From positions 1 through 50,791 of the forward strand of contig DAOTVC010000117.1 of assembly GCA_034437215.1 (NCBI GenBank): a stretch of DNA of 50,791 bases, written 5' to 3'. The DNA comes from DAOTVC01 sp034437215 (GTDB taxonomy: Bacteria > Chloroflexota > Anaerolineae > B4-G1 > SLSP01). The notes below the pieces were generated by a model. That model was given only the letters and a program-made list of their open reading frames with translations. It was not told the origin of the DNA and did not search any database. Of the stretch, positions 14,897-23,068 are shown one piece after another. Within the stretch, counting starts at the first letter, position 1; the number at the start of each line of letters is the position of its first letter. Made by a program: the position numbers and the translations under genes.

Positions 14897-16282
14897 GGCG
14901 CCGGGCAGGCCCGGCAGCCAGAAGGCGACGGTCAGGCCGCCGCCGGGAGAGGGCTCGGCCCAGATGCGCCCGCCGTGCGCCTCGATCACCCAGCGGGCGA
15001 TGGCGAGGCCCAGGCCCGAACCGCCGGTGGCCCGGCTGCGGGAGGGCTCGCCCCGCCAGAAGCGCTGGAAGAGGTGTTCGTACTCCTCGGGCCTGAGTCC
15101 GGGGCCGTCGTCCACCACCTCGACGACCACCCCACCCTCCCTCGCCGTCGCCCGCAGGAGCACCCGCCCTTCCTGGGGCACGTACTTGACCGCGTTGCCG
15201 AGGACGTTACCGACCACCTGGGTCAGCCGGTCGGCGTCGGCGGAGACGGTGGGCAGGCTGGCGGGGAGAACGACCTCGAAGGCCGGCCCCTGCTCCTGCA
15301 TGGGGACGCGGTAGGCCTCCGCCACGCGGCGCAGCAGGGGTAGCGGGTCCAGAGGTTGGCGCTCCAGGGGGAGTTCGCCCGCGTCCACGAGGGCCAAGAG
15401 GCGCAGATCCTCGACGAGGCGGTTCAACGTCCGTACCTGGTCGAGGGCCGGCTCGAGATTCTCCGTCGTGGGCGGGTAGACACCGTCGACGACCGCCTCC
15501 AGCGTTCCCTGCAGCACCGCCAGAGGATTGCGGAGCTCGTGGGCGATGTCCGCCGTCTGCTGGCGGCGGGCAGCCTGCGCCCGCTCGAGGCTCTCCGCCA
15601 TCGTGTTGAAGGCGCCGCCCAGCCGGCCGATCTCGTCCTCCCCGGCGACCGGGGCCCTGACGTCGAGGTCACCTGCGGCGACGGCACCGGCTGCCGTGGT
15701 GAGAGCCTGCACGGGCCGCACGATGTTCCGCACGAGCAGCCCCCCCACGAGGAGAGCCACGCTGAAGGCCCCAACGGCCCCGATGAGGAGAGCGCTCCAG
15801 AGCTGCCTCAGGAAGCGCTCCTCGGGAACACCTAAGACCTCCCCCACGAGCTGCTCGGAATAGGGGATGAGGTACCCGACGATCACCCCGTCCACCTGCA
15901 GCGGCAGGGCGCGGGCGATCTGGGTCTCGGAGAGACGCTGCCCCACGTTGCCGCCGGTGGAGGCCACCACGCGTCCCCCGGCGTCCGCCACGTCCACCTC
16001 CCAATCGCCGTGCGGAGGTCCCATGCCCCCGCCGTGCCCGCGCCCCCGGCCCATCATGGTAGAGGCGTCGAGAGCGACCAGCTCCTCCACACCGACCCAG
16101 GTGCCGCGAGCTGCGAAGTAGTCCTCGAGGGAGAGGGCCAGGAGCTGCGCCCGCCCGCTGTTGAGTACGGCGTACTGCCGGAACTCTGTCGTCGTCCGCT
16201 GCCCCACAAGCAGCGCCACCGTCACGAGAGCGACGAAGATGACGAGGGCAAAGGCGAGCAGACCCTTCTGGTAGAGGCTCAT
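14888..16282 (-). CDS. Sensor histidine kinase (BaeS-like)
   Basis: A 464-residue inner-membrane kinase. Helix 1 is at residues 7-27 and helix 2 at about 160-184, with an extracytoplasmic sensor loop of about 130 residues between them. The loop contains a Met/His/Gly-rich patch (MMGRGRGHGGGMGPPHGDW, about 76-94), which could bind a metal. Then follow HAMP (about 184-236), the HisKA dimer domain with phospho-acceptor H248 in DIAHELRNPL, and the HATPase domain with NVLGNAVKYV, DDGPGL and GGSGLGLAI. It lies 33 bp after the response regulator gene and surely pairs with it. The upstream neighbour metE is in the same direction. Signal is unknown; cell-envelope or metal stress is a guess. Confidence 0.94.
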   Translation of the reverse strand: MSLYQKGLLAFALVIFVALVTVALLVGQRTTTEFRQYAVLNSGRAQLLALSLEDYFAARGTWVGVEELVALDASTMMGRGRGHGGGMGPPHGDWEVDVADAGGRVVASTGGNVGQRLSETQIARALPLQVDGVIVGYLIPYSEQLVGEVLGVPEERFLRQLWSALLIGAVGAFSVALLVGGLLVRNIVRPVQALTTAAGAVAAGDLDVRAPVAGEDEIGRLGGAFNTMAESLERAQAARRQQTADIAHELRNPLAVLQGTLEAVVDGVYPPTTENLEPALDQVRTLNRLVEDLRLLALVDAGELPLERQPLDPLPLLRRVAEAYRVPMQEQGPAFEVVLPASLPTVSADADRLTQVVGNVLGNAVKYVPQEGRVLLRATAREGGVVVEVVDDGPGLRPEEYEHLFQRFWRGEPSRSRATGGSGLGLAIARWVIEAHGGRIWAEPSPGGGLTVAFWLPGLPGARS

Positions 16283-16315
16283 ACGCTTACCCTACAGGCT
16301 CGGCACATGGCCCGT

Positions 16316-16999
16316 TCACACGTCCAACTTGTATCCCACGCCCCTCACCGTCGTGACGTAGGAGGGGTTGGCGGGATCGGCCTCGATCTTCTGACGCAGG
16401 TTCTTGACGTGGACGTCTACGGTGCGCTCGTAGACCTCGAAGGCGACCCCCTGCACGGCTTCGAGGAGCTTCTGACGGGTGAAGACCCGTCCGGGCGCCT
16501 CCATGAGCGCCGCCAACAGCTCGAACTCCGTGGGGGTGAGCTCCACCGGATCGCCCCCCACCCGCACCTCGCGCCGCCCCCGATCCAATGAGAGAGGCCC
16601 TGCGTGCAGGACCTCGGGCACCGGCGGCTCGGATTGGGTGCGGCGCAGCACGGCGCGCACCCGGGCCACCAGCTCCCGCGGGCTGAAGGGCTTCGTGACG
16701 TAGTCATCGGCACCCAACTCCAGGCCGATGATGCGGTCGGTCTCCCCCACCCGGGCGGTGAGCATGATGACGGCGACCTCCGGTTGCTCCGTGCGGATGC
16801 GGCGGGTGAACTCCAGACCGTCCATCTCCGGCATCTGCAGATCAAGGATCACCAGGTCCGGCCTCTCGTGGCGGGCAGCAAAGAGGGCCTCCCGACCGTC
16901 GTGCGCGCTCACGACCCGGTAACCGGCCTGCTCCAGGTAACCACGCACCACGCGGACGATCTGAGGTTCGTCGTCGGCTACGAGAATCGTCCGGGGCAC
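16316..16999 (-). CDS. OmpR-family response regulator
   Basis: A 227-residue DNA-binding regulator. The receiver domain (about 1-118) has acidic pocket residues D9-D10-E11, phospho-acceptor D53 in VILDLQMPEMDG, and the conserved Lys in DDYVTKPFSPRELVARV (near 104). The C-terminal winged helix (about 130-225) has LTPTEFELLAALMEAPGRV and the recognition-helix region ERTVDVHVKNLRQKIE. The start codon is GTG with GGGAGGAGAC just upstream. It sits 20 bp behind metE and ahead of its kinase. The three may form one transcript, unusual for metE. Confidence 0.95.
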   Translation of the reverse strand: MPRTILVADDEPQIVRVVRGYLEQAGYRVVSAHDGREALFAARHERPDLVILDLQMPEMDGLEFTRRIRTEQPEVAVIMLTARVGETDRIIGLELGADDYVTKPFSPRELVARVRAVLRRTQSEPPVPEVLHAGPLSLDRGRREVRVGGDPVELTPTEFELLAALMEAPGRVFTRQKLLEAVQGVAFEVYERTVDVHVKNLRQKIEADPANPSYVTTVRGVGYKLDV

Positions 17000-17019
17000 G
17001 TCTCCTCCCTCTGTCCCCT

Positions 17020-19257
17020 CTACTCCGCTTCCGCCGCCCGCTGCTCCTCCCGGAGCCTGCGAGCCGCCTCCACCATCTGCCGGAGGGAGGGGATGACCTC
17101 GGCCCAGCCACGGGTCTTCAGACCGCAGTCCGGGTTGACCCAGATCTGCTCGGGGCGCAGGTGCCTCAAAAAGGTGCGCAGCTTGCCCGCGACGAAGTCG
17201 ACGGAGGGGACGACGGGGCTGTGGACATCGTAGACGCCGGGCCCTATCTCCCGCCCGTAGCCCGACTCGGCGAGCTCGCGCAACGGCTCGTCACCGCTGC
17301 GGGCGTTCTCCAGGGAGATGACGTCGGCGTCCATACGCTCGATGGCGCCGAGAATATCTCCAAACTCCGCGTAGCACATGTGGGTATGCACCTGGGTCTC
17401 CGGGCGCGCCACCGCCGTCGCCAGCCGGAAGGCGTCCACGGCCCAGGTCAGATAGTCGTCCCAGCGCTCCCGTTTGAAGGGCAGCCCCTCTCGCAGAGCC
17501 GGTTCGTCCACCTGCACCACCCTGGCGCCCGCCGCCTCCAGCGCCTTAACCTCCTCCCGCAGGGCGAGCGCAATCTGGAAGGCGATCTGCCGGCAGGGAA
17601 GGTCGTCGCGGGGAAAGGACCAGTTGAGGATGGTCACGGGGCCCGTCAGCATCCCCTTGACCGGTTTAGGGGTGAAGGATTGGGCCACCTCAAACTCGCG
17701 CACCGTCAGGGGCAGCGTCCGGGTGACGTCAGCATAGATGATCGGGGGGCGAACGTAGCGACTGCCGTAACTCTGCACCCAACCGTGCTGGGTGAAGGCA
17801 AAGCCGGTGAGCTTCTCGGCGAAGTACTCCACCATGTCGCTGCGCTCGAACTCCCCGTGGACGAGGACGTCCAGGCCCAGACCCTCCTGCACCCCCACGG
17901 CGTAAGCGATCCAGCCGTCGATACCCCGGTCGTAGGCCTCCTCGTCGATCTGACCCCGCTTGTAGAGCCCCCGCAGCCGGCGCACCTCCTGAATCTGGGG
18001 AAAGGAGCCGATGGTCGTCGTGGGGAAGAGGGGGAGCTGCACCTGCTTGGGACGGCGCTCCGTGTAGGGCTCACCCCGCCGGAAGGCGGCTTCACCCAGC
18101 GAAGCGAGACGCTTCTCGAGGACGGGGTCGGAGGGTGCAAAGTCGTGGAAGCGCACCCAGGCGTCGTCGTCCAGCTCGACGTCCCCGCCGAAGCAGACCG
18201 CCAGCATGACGATCTCCGTAAGCTTCTCGTCGGCAAAGGCGAGCACGGCGCGCAGCTCCTTAGGTAGATGGGTCTCCCGGGAGGTCGAGTAGGGGACGAA
18301 CTGGAGAGGGCAGGAGGCGCTCACCCGCACGTCGGTGCGCCAGACCAGCGAGCGCAAGGCGTCGACGGTCTTGCCGGCGTGCATACGCCAGACGTTCCGC
18401 CCGTCCACCACGCCGGCAGCCAGCACCTTCCCCGCGGGCCAATCGTGCTCTTCCAACCGCTCCGCGTTCTCCCCCCGCGTGAAGTCGAGGGTGAGCACGT
18501 GGACGGGCAGCTGGAGCACCCAGTCGTAGGTCACGCCCAGGTCGTCGAAGAAGGTGACCAGGTTGAGCTGCAAGCCCGTCTCCGCCAGCCGGGCGTAGGT
18601 CGTCTCGAAGGTCTCACGGAGGTCACCCGCCTCCTGGAGCACGAGGGCCGGTTCGTGGAGCTGGACCTCCTCGAAGCCCTCGTCTCGCAGGTCACGCAGG
18701 AGGCGGACGTAGAGGGGCAGCAGGCGCAGGAGGACGTCGGGCAGCGGCTCCTCCAGACGGGAGAGCCGCAGCAGGGTCACGGGTCCCAGGATGATAGGCA
18801 CGGCCTGCTCTCCAAGAAAGGCGCGGGCGCGCCGCATGCGCGCGATGAAATCCTCGTAGTCCATCCGGGGCTCGAGTCCGGCTTCTACCTCCGGCACAAG
18901 GTAGTGGTAGTTGGTATCAAACCACTTGGTCATCTCCAGCGCCGGGATACCCGACCGACCGCGCGCCATGGCGAAGTAACGCTCGAGCCCCTCGAAGTCG
19001 CGGAAGCGCGCGGGTACGAAGCCAAAGCGTATCGCCCAATCTAGGACCTGGTCGTAGAGGGTCGCGTCGCCCACACCGATGTAATCGATGCCCGCCTGGT
19101 ATTGGGTCTCCCAGGCATCCTCCTCCACCCCCTGGAAGGTCTGCAGCAGCGCAATCTCATCCAGCCGTCCCCGCCAATAGGCCTCCAGGGCGCGCTTCAT
19201 CTCGCGGTCCCGGCCGATGTGAGGATAGCCGATCGTCTGTGTCTTCAAGCTTACCAT
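17020..19257 (-). CDS. metE: Cobalamin-independent methionine synthase
   Basis: A 745-residue enzyme that moves the methyl group of 5-methyltetrahydrofolate-triglutamate directly to homocysteine, the last step of methionine synthesis, in the cytoplasm. It has the usual duplicated barrel layout. The N-terminal half begins QTIGYPHIGRDREMKRALE. The C-terminal catalytic half starts at FPTTTIGSFPQIQEVRRLR and carries the zinc ligands in HTHMCYAEFG (about H626/C628) and NPDCGLKTRGW (about C711). The start at 19257 follows GGAGGGG; a Met five codons earlier is less likely. A promoter with an overlapping palindrome lies at 19289-19323. No SAM or cobalamin riboswitch is visible in the short leader. 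Confidence 0.96.
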   Translation of the reverse strand: MVSLKTQTIGYPHIGRDREMKRALEAYWRGRLDEIALLQTFQGVEEDAWETQYQAGIDYIGVGDATLYDQVLDWAIRFGFVPARFRDFEGLERYFAMARGRSGIPALEMTKWFDTNYHYLVPEVEAGLEPRMDYEDFIARMRRARAFLGEQAVPIILGPVTLLRLSRLEEPLPDVLLRLLPLYVRLLRDLRDEGFEEVQLHEPALVLQEAGDLRETFETTYARLAETGLQLNLVTFFDDLGVTYDWVLQLPVHVLTLDFTRGENAERLEEHDWPAGKVLAAGVVDGRNVWRMHAGKTVDALRSLVWRTDVRVSASCPLQFVPYSTSRETHLPKELRAVLAFADEKLTEIVMLAVCFGGDVELDDDAWVRFHDFAPSDPVLEKRLASLGEAAFRRGEPYTERRPKQVQLPLFPTTTIGSFPQIQEVRRLRGLYKRGQIDEEAYDRGIDGWIAYAVGVQEGLGLDVLVHGEFERSDMVEYFAEKLTGFAFTQHGWVQSYGSRYVRPPIIYADVTRTLPLTVREFEVAQSFTPKPVKGMLTGPVTILNWSFPRDDLPCRQIAFQIALALREEVKALEAAGARVVQVDEPALREGLPFKRERWDDYLTWAVDAFRLATAVARPETQVHTHMCYAEFGDILGAIERMDADVISLENARSGDEPLRELAESGYGREIGPGVYDVHSPVVPSVDFVAGKLRTFLRHLRPEQIWVNPDCGLKTRGWAEVIPSLRQMVEAARRLREEQRAAEAE

Positions 19258-19288
19258 CCTAGTCCCCTCCAATCACACTCCAATTCTT

Positions 19289-19323
19289 GAGTAAGACTTT
19301 ACTCGTTTCGGTGCTGTTGTCAA
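19289..19323 (-). promoter_or_regulatory. metE promoter with palindromic operator candidate
   Basis: Minus-strand TTGACA (19318-19323), 16 bp, TAAAGT (19296-19301). A perfect inverted repeat GAGTAA-GACT-TTACTC (19289-19304) covers the -10 box, the position expected for a repressor site. The predicted leader is only about 30 nt, which leaves no room for a riboswitch. Confidence 0.6.
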
Positions 19324-19407
19324 TTCTCGGTAGCGTGTCTTCACCTCAGGAAATGCCTACCCATCCACGGTAGGGCTATCGCATTTGACCAAGGCCGGGG
19401 ATAAAAG

Positions 19408-19448
19408 GGGATTTTCGTGGCGGGGCGACGCCCCGCCACGAAAATCCC
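19408..19448. repeat. 41-bp palindrome inside the insertion element
   Basis: Two perfect 20-bp arms meet at a single A (19428). Such a structure can extrude as a cruciform or form an extremely stable RNA hairpin. It is not followed by a T-tract in either direction. Confidence 0.8.
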
Positions 19449-19502
19449 TCTAAGAAATGCCGCTTCAGCGGCGCACCAGGTAACGCGCTGGAAAAAGTGT
19501 GC

Positions 19503-19660
19503 TAAGGGTCTGAAAAGAAACAACTTCCCGATTGCACAACCGCAGTCGTAAGGGAGGCGCCTCCCGCAGCCGTTTGAGGCTCGCCAGTTTCAATGAGGTG
19601 GGCGTCCCTGAATAAGACCTCTCACCATCGCGCGGGAAGTTATTCTTTTACGAGCGCTAA
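19503..19660. repeat. Dispersed 150-bp inverted-repeat element, copy 2
   Basis: Homologous to 7358-7512 and nested in the larger insertion element. Its ends are imperfect inverted repeats: the left end AAAAGAAACAACTTCCCG matches the inverted right end AAAAGAATAACTTCCCGCG, with further similarity out to CTAAG on both sides. Confidence 0.75.
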
Positions 19661-19688
19661 GTGCGATAGCCCTGCCATCCACGGAGCC

Positions 19689-19716
19689 GTGACAAATCAG
19701 CAAATTGAGGTATAAT
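19689..19716 (+). promoter_or_regulatory. Promoter of PAP2-like gene
   Basis: GTGACA (19689-19694), 16 bp, TATAAT (19711-19716). It begins five bases past the right target duplication of the insertion element, so the insertion left the core promoter intact but replaced all upstream sequence. Confidence 0.7.
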
Positions 19717-19754
19717 ATGCTAGAATTTCATCAACTTTATTCGGAGAAGATAGA

Positions 19755-20384
19755 ATGAATCGTCATCTGCCATCCACGTCCCCCCTAGTGCCCGGCGTCG
19801 TGAAGCCTGCGACGCGCGGGGAGCAGGTCGCTCACTGGATCTCCCAGCTAGGCAGCCCTCCGGCCCTATCGCTGCTGGCGGTCGCACTCACCTCCCTGCT
19901 GCTGGATCTGGCGGCGTTCTGGGCCCTCGTCTACCTCGTCTTCGCCGTCTGCCTGCCCATCGGCTACGTGATCTGGCTGGTGCGGCGGGGACGGGTGACG
20001 GATCTCGACCTGCAGCTGCGGGAGCAGCGCACCCGGCCCTTCGTGGTGACCCTGGCCGGGCAGGCCCTGGCGCTGGGGCTCCTCGTCCTCGGTAAGGGTC
20101 CTTACCCCCTGGCGCTGGTCGCCGGAACCGCGCTGATCCAGACCCTGTGCATCTTCCTCATCACGCTGCGCTGGAAGATCAGCGTCCACACCTCGACGGC
20201 GGCGAGCATCACCGTCCTCGTCTGGAGCGTCGCCGGTGGGGTAGCGGCGGCTCCTCTCGTCGTCAGCGTGCCCCTCATCGCCTGGTCGCGGGTCAAGCTC
20301 CGGCGGCACACACCCGCCCAGACCATCGCGGGGGTGGTCCTGGGCAGCACCGTCTTTCTTATGGCCTTATGGTTGTTGGGATAG
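19755..20384 (+). CDS. PAP2-like membrane protein with altered phosphatase motif
   Basis: A 209-residue protein with about six membrane helices. It follows the lipid phosphatase (PAP2) pattern: REQRTRPF (90-97) for the K-x6-RP motif, KISVHTS (141-147) in place of PSGH, and WSRVKLRRHTPAQ (177-189) for the SR-x5-H-x3-D motif. The nucleophile-region His 185 and Arg 179 are present, but the final Asp is Gln 189. Similar proteins are annotated as PAP2 family and would dephosphorylate lipid phosphates at the outer face of the membrane. The lost Asp and the altered PSGH leave activity uncertain. The ATG follows CGGAGAAG, and the next gene is 37 bp downstream. Confidence 0.75.
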   Translation: MNRHLPSTSPLVPGVVKPATRGEQVAHWISQLGSPPALSLLAVALTSLLLDLAAFWALVYLVFAVCLPIGYVIWLVRRGRVTDLDLQLREQRTRPFVVTLAGQALALGLLVLGKGPYPLALVAGTALIQTLCIFLITLRWKISVHTSTAASITVLVWSVAGGVAAAPLVVSVPLIAWSRVKLRRHTPAQTIAGVVLGSTVFLMALWLLG

Positions 20385-20421
20385 AAAACGATTCTGATTA
20401 CGATTTGAAAGGAGGTCGTGG

Positions 20422-22002
20422 ATGAATCAGCAGGTAGAGGAGCGGCTCGAGGAGTATGGCCCCTTCACAAATGAGACGTTGACGGACTTCTCCGAGGAGG
20501 AGAACGTCGCGACCTTCAAGGAGACCTTGGAGCGGGTGCGCGAGCAGTTCGGCGAGAAGTACCCGTTGATCGTCGGGGGAGAGGAAGTGTACACGGAGGG
20601 GACGCTGGAGGTCCTCAATCCCGCGCGTCCTGACGAGGTCATCGCCCGCTTCAGCCAGGGAACGAAAGCGTTAGCGGAGCGTGCCATCGCCGTCGCTGCC
20701 GAGGCCTTCGAGAGCTGGAAGAGGACGCCTGTGGAGGAGAGAGCCGAGGTACTCTTCCGCACCGCCGAGATCATCCGCCGACGGCGCCACGAGTTCAGCG
20801 CCTGGATGGTCTACGAGGTGGGCAAGAGCTGGGTCGAGGCCGACGCCGATACCGCCGAGGCCATCGACATGTTGGAGTACTACGCGCGGCAGATGCTGGC
20901 GCTGCAGGAGGTCGAGGTCTATCAGGCACCGGGGGAGCTGGATACGCTGGAGTACATACCCCTGGGCGTCGGCGCCGTCATCCCTCCCTGGAACTTCCCC
21001 CTGGCCATCACCGTGGGGATGAGCAGCGCCGCCGTCGTCGCCGGCAACACCATCGTGCTCAAACCGGCCAGCAATGCCCCGAGGATCGCCTACGAGTACG
21101 TCAAGGCCCTGGAGGAAGCGGGGCTGCCGGCGGGCGTCTGCAACTTCCTGCCCGGACCGGGCGGGGTCATCGGGGACACCCTGGTGGATCACCCCCAGAC
21201 GCGCTTCATAGCCTTCACCGGCTCCAAGGAGGTCGGTCTACGCATCCACGAGAGGGCCGCCAAACCCCAACCCGACCAGATCTGGATCAAGCGCACCATC
21301 CTGGAGATGGGCGGCAAGGACGCCGTCGTCGTCGACGAGACGGCGGACCTCGACAAGGCAGCGCAGGGTATCGTCGCCTCCGCCTTCGGCTACCAGGGGC
21401 AGAAGTGTTCCGCAGGTTCGCGGGCCATCATCGTCGATGCCGTCTACGACGAGATGCTGGAGAAGATCAAGGCGCAGGCCGACGAGATGCTCACGATGGG
21501 TGATCCCCGGCTGCAGGAGAACTACATGGGTCCCGTGGTGGATGCCCGGCAGTTCAAGACGGTGCTGAACTACATCGATGTAGGGCGCGAGGAGGGGCGG
21601 TTGATCTACGGCGGCGAACCTCTGGAGCGGGAGGGATACTTCATCCAACCCACCATCTTCGCCGACGTCCCCGCCGACGCCCGCATTGCCCAGGAGGAGA
21701 TCTTCGGCCCCGTGCTCGCCATCATCAAGGCCGAGGATTGGGAAGATGCCCTGGACATCGCCAATAGCACGGAGTACGGCCTCACCGGCGCCTACTACAG
21801 CAACGAGCCGGAGCGTATCGCCACGGCGAAGCGCGAGTTCCACGTCGGCAACCTCTACATCAACCGCAAGTGCACGGGCGCCCTCGTCGGTGTCCACCCC
21901 TTCGGCGGCTTCAACATGAGCGGCACCGACTCGAAGGCCGGCGGACCCGACTACCTGCTGCTCTTTACGCAGGCCAAGTCCATCGGGGAGTGGGCGCGTT
22001 AA
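20422..22002 (+). CDS. L-glutamate gamma-semialdehyde (1-pyrroline-5-carboxylate) dehydrogenase
   Basis: A 526-residue aldehyde dehydrogenase of the RocA/PruA class that oxidises glutamate semialdehyde to glutamate with NAD+ in proline and arginine breakdown. Catalytic Cys 329 is in GQKCSAGSR and general-base Glu 295 in LEMGGKDAVV. The NAD site is marked by IPPWNFPLAI, LKPASNAP and FTGSKEVG. The length, the N-terminal helical extension and the C-terminal GVHPFGGFNMSGTDSKAGG block fit the P5CDH subfamily rather than general ALDHs. The ATG follows a strong GAAAGGAGGT. A separate proline dehydrogenase is not in the window. A hairpin at 22049-22084 ends the unit. Confidence 0.92.
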   Translation: MNQQVEERLEEYGPFTNETLTDFSEEENVATFKETLERVREQFGEKYPLIVGGEEVYTEGTLEVLNPARPDEVIARFSQGTKALAERAIAVAAEAFESWKRTPVEERAEVLFRTAEIIRRRRHEFSAWMVYEVGKSWVEADADTAEAIDMLEYYARQMLALQEVEVYQAPGELDTLEYIPLGVGAVIPPWNFPLAITVGMSSAAVVAGNTIVLKPASNAPRIAYEYVKALEEAGLPAGVCNFLPGPGGVIGDTLVDHPQTRFIAFTGSKEVGLRIHERAAKPQPDQIWIKRTILEMGGKDAVVVDETADLDKAAQGIVASAFGYQGQKCSAGSRAIIVDAVYDEMLEKIKAQADEMLTMGDPRLQENYMGPVVDARQFKTVLNYIDVGREEGRLIYGGEPLEREGYFIQPTIFADVPADARIAQEEIFGPVLAIIKAEDWEDALDIANSTEYGLTGAYYSNEPERIATAKREFHVGNLYINRKCTGALVGVHPFGGFNMSGTDSKAGGPDYLLLFTQAKSIGEWAR

Positions 22003-22048
22003 GGCGACACCGAGACGTTCGGGCCGGGCGACGGCTCGTGATAACGAA

Positions 22049-22084
22049 CAAACGGGCTGCTCTCTTTCGACGGCAGCCCGTTTG
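22049..22084 (+). terminator. Hairpin after P5C dehydrogenase gene
   Basis: A 12-bp perfect stem, CAAACGGGCTGC with GCAGCCCGTTTG, around a 12-nt loop, between convergent genes. A short TTT in the stem end is the only U-tract, so it may work in both directions. Confidence 0.65.
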
Positions 22085-22097
22085 GTAATCGCACAAC

Positions 22098-22805
22098 TCA
22101 GCGCGGGAGTTCCCCGGGCACCCTCTTGTCCCGCAATCTCAGATAACTCTCAATCTCCTGCTCAATGTAGAGGGCCTGCTCGGGCTCGGTGAGGCGGTCC
22201 AGAAGCTTCTGCTTTTTGCCGTCCCCGAAGATGCCGTGCACCTGGTAGACCGTCCGGGTACCGTTCTTGGTATGCTTGATCACCTCCTTGGAGTAGAGCT
22301 GCTCGACGTCGGCGGCGTTGAGATCCCGGTTGCTAAACCAGGGCAGCGGATGGTGTCGAATGAGGAGCCTGTCGGGCTCCACCCAGATGGTCGTGCGGTT
22401 TAGAAAGCCCGCCAGGACGTAGTAGCCGAGGCCGAGGCCCACGGCCGTGTGGAGCAGGCCGAAGAGAGACATGAGCCAGTTCCCGCTCGCCAGAGAGATC
22501 CCGTGCCAGACGAGCATGAAGCCGTTCCAGAAGACGGCGAAGACCGCCAGGAGGATAATCGTCAGGTTGAACCAGCGGTAGGAGATCTGCAGCCCCTCCG
22601 TCGCCCGGACCACTTCGAAAGGTTCGGGGATGGGCACGGGCTCGCGCTTCAAGAGCGAGGTGGGCTGAAAGGTACCCGCCGATGACGATGCCACGCTGAA
22701 GACGGTGCCGCAGTGGGCGCAGGTCGCCAGACCGAGATCGGTATCCAAATCCTCCCGCGAGATGGGGGCGCCGCAGCGCTTGCACGAGAGTTCCTTGAGT
22801 TCCAC
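22098..22805 (-). CDS. Zinc-ribbon membrane protein
   Basis: A 235-residue protein. An N-terminal zinc ribbon with CKRCG (C8, C11) and CAHCG (C29, C32) is followed by a linker, two transmembrane helices (about 79-100 and 108-133) and a C-terminal PH-like or b-PH-like soluble part (WVEPDRLLIRHHPLPW, DVEQLYSKEV). The protein kind is common and unnamed. The start is a GTG at 22805 after AAAGGAG; the frame reads further upstream but loses all similarity. Its promoter overlaps the divergent one for the DUF3795-mutM pair. Confidence 0.82.
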   Translation of the reverse strand: MELKELSCKRCGAPISREDLDTDLGLATCAHCGTVFSVASSSAGTFQPTSLLKREPVPIPEPFEVVRATEGLQISYRWFNLTIILLAVFAVFWNGFMLVWHGISLASGNWLMSLFGLLHTAVGLGLGYYVLAGFLNRTTIWVEPDRLLIRHHPLPWFSNRDLNAADVEQLYSKEVIKHTKNGTRTVYQVHGIFGDGKKQKLLDRLTEPEQALYIEQEIESYLRLRDKRVPGELPR

Positions 22806-22835
22806 ACACGCTCCTTTCTCTGCCTGATACCTGCG

Positions 22836-22887
22836 ATTATAAGAGCAGCTTAACCGGTTGACAACTGACCTCATTTCTCAGTATAAT
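22836..22887. promoter_or_regulatory. Divergent promoters with overlapping -35 boxes
   Basis: Plus strand: TTGACA (22858-22863), 18 bp, TATAAT (22882-22887). Minus strand: TTGTCA (22859-22864), 17 bp, TATAAT (22836-22841). The two -35 hexamers share five bases, so two polymerases cannot occupy both at once. They drive the DUF3795-mutM pair and the zinc-ribbon gene respectively. Confidence 0.75.
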
Positions 22888-22937
22888 GAGGTTAGGTTGA
22901 ACAGCCATTCCTGGCATCGAGGCACCTCCTTTGGAAG

Positions 22938-22962
22938 GCCCCCGGACCTTGGGTCCGGGGGC
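22938..22962 (+). terminator. Leader hairpin (possible attenuator)
   Basis: An 11-bp perfect GC-rich stem with a 3-nt loop, about 45 nt into the plus-strand transcript and 107 bp before the DUF3795 start. It is followed by TCGCTTATT, a poor U-tract, so it is at most a weak attenuator. Confidence 0.4.
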
Positions 22963-23068
22963 TCGCTTATTAGAACGTCAGTACTATAATCAAGTGCCGG
23001 GCTTATTACGCCACCCACCCCAAACCAACGACGCGCCCCTAGGACTACCTACGGCGAAGGAGAAAGAT

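Larger units (their letters stand above)
19371..19674. mobile_element. 304-bp non-autonomous insertion element with 10-bp target duplication
   Basis: The ends TAGGGCTATCGCA (19371-19383) and TGCGATAGCCCTG (19662-19674) are inverted copies with one mismatch. Directly outside them is a perfect 10-bp direct repeat CCATCCACGG (19361-19370 and 19675-19684). This is the pattern of a transposed element. It encodes no protein. Inside are a 41-bp near-perfect palindrome (19408-19448), a CTTCAG-loop hairpin (19458-19471) and a full copy of the 150-bp dispersed repeat. End sequence and duplication size resemble ISAs1-family elements, but that is a tentative link. Confidence 0.8.

Noticed and set aside
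19258..19330. SAM or cobalamin riboswitch upstream of metE
   Set aside because: The leader is only about 30 nt and has none of the conserved riboswitch cores; a promoter with a palindrome explains the region.
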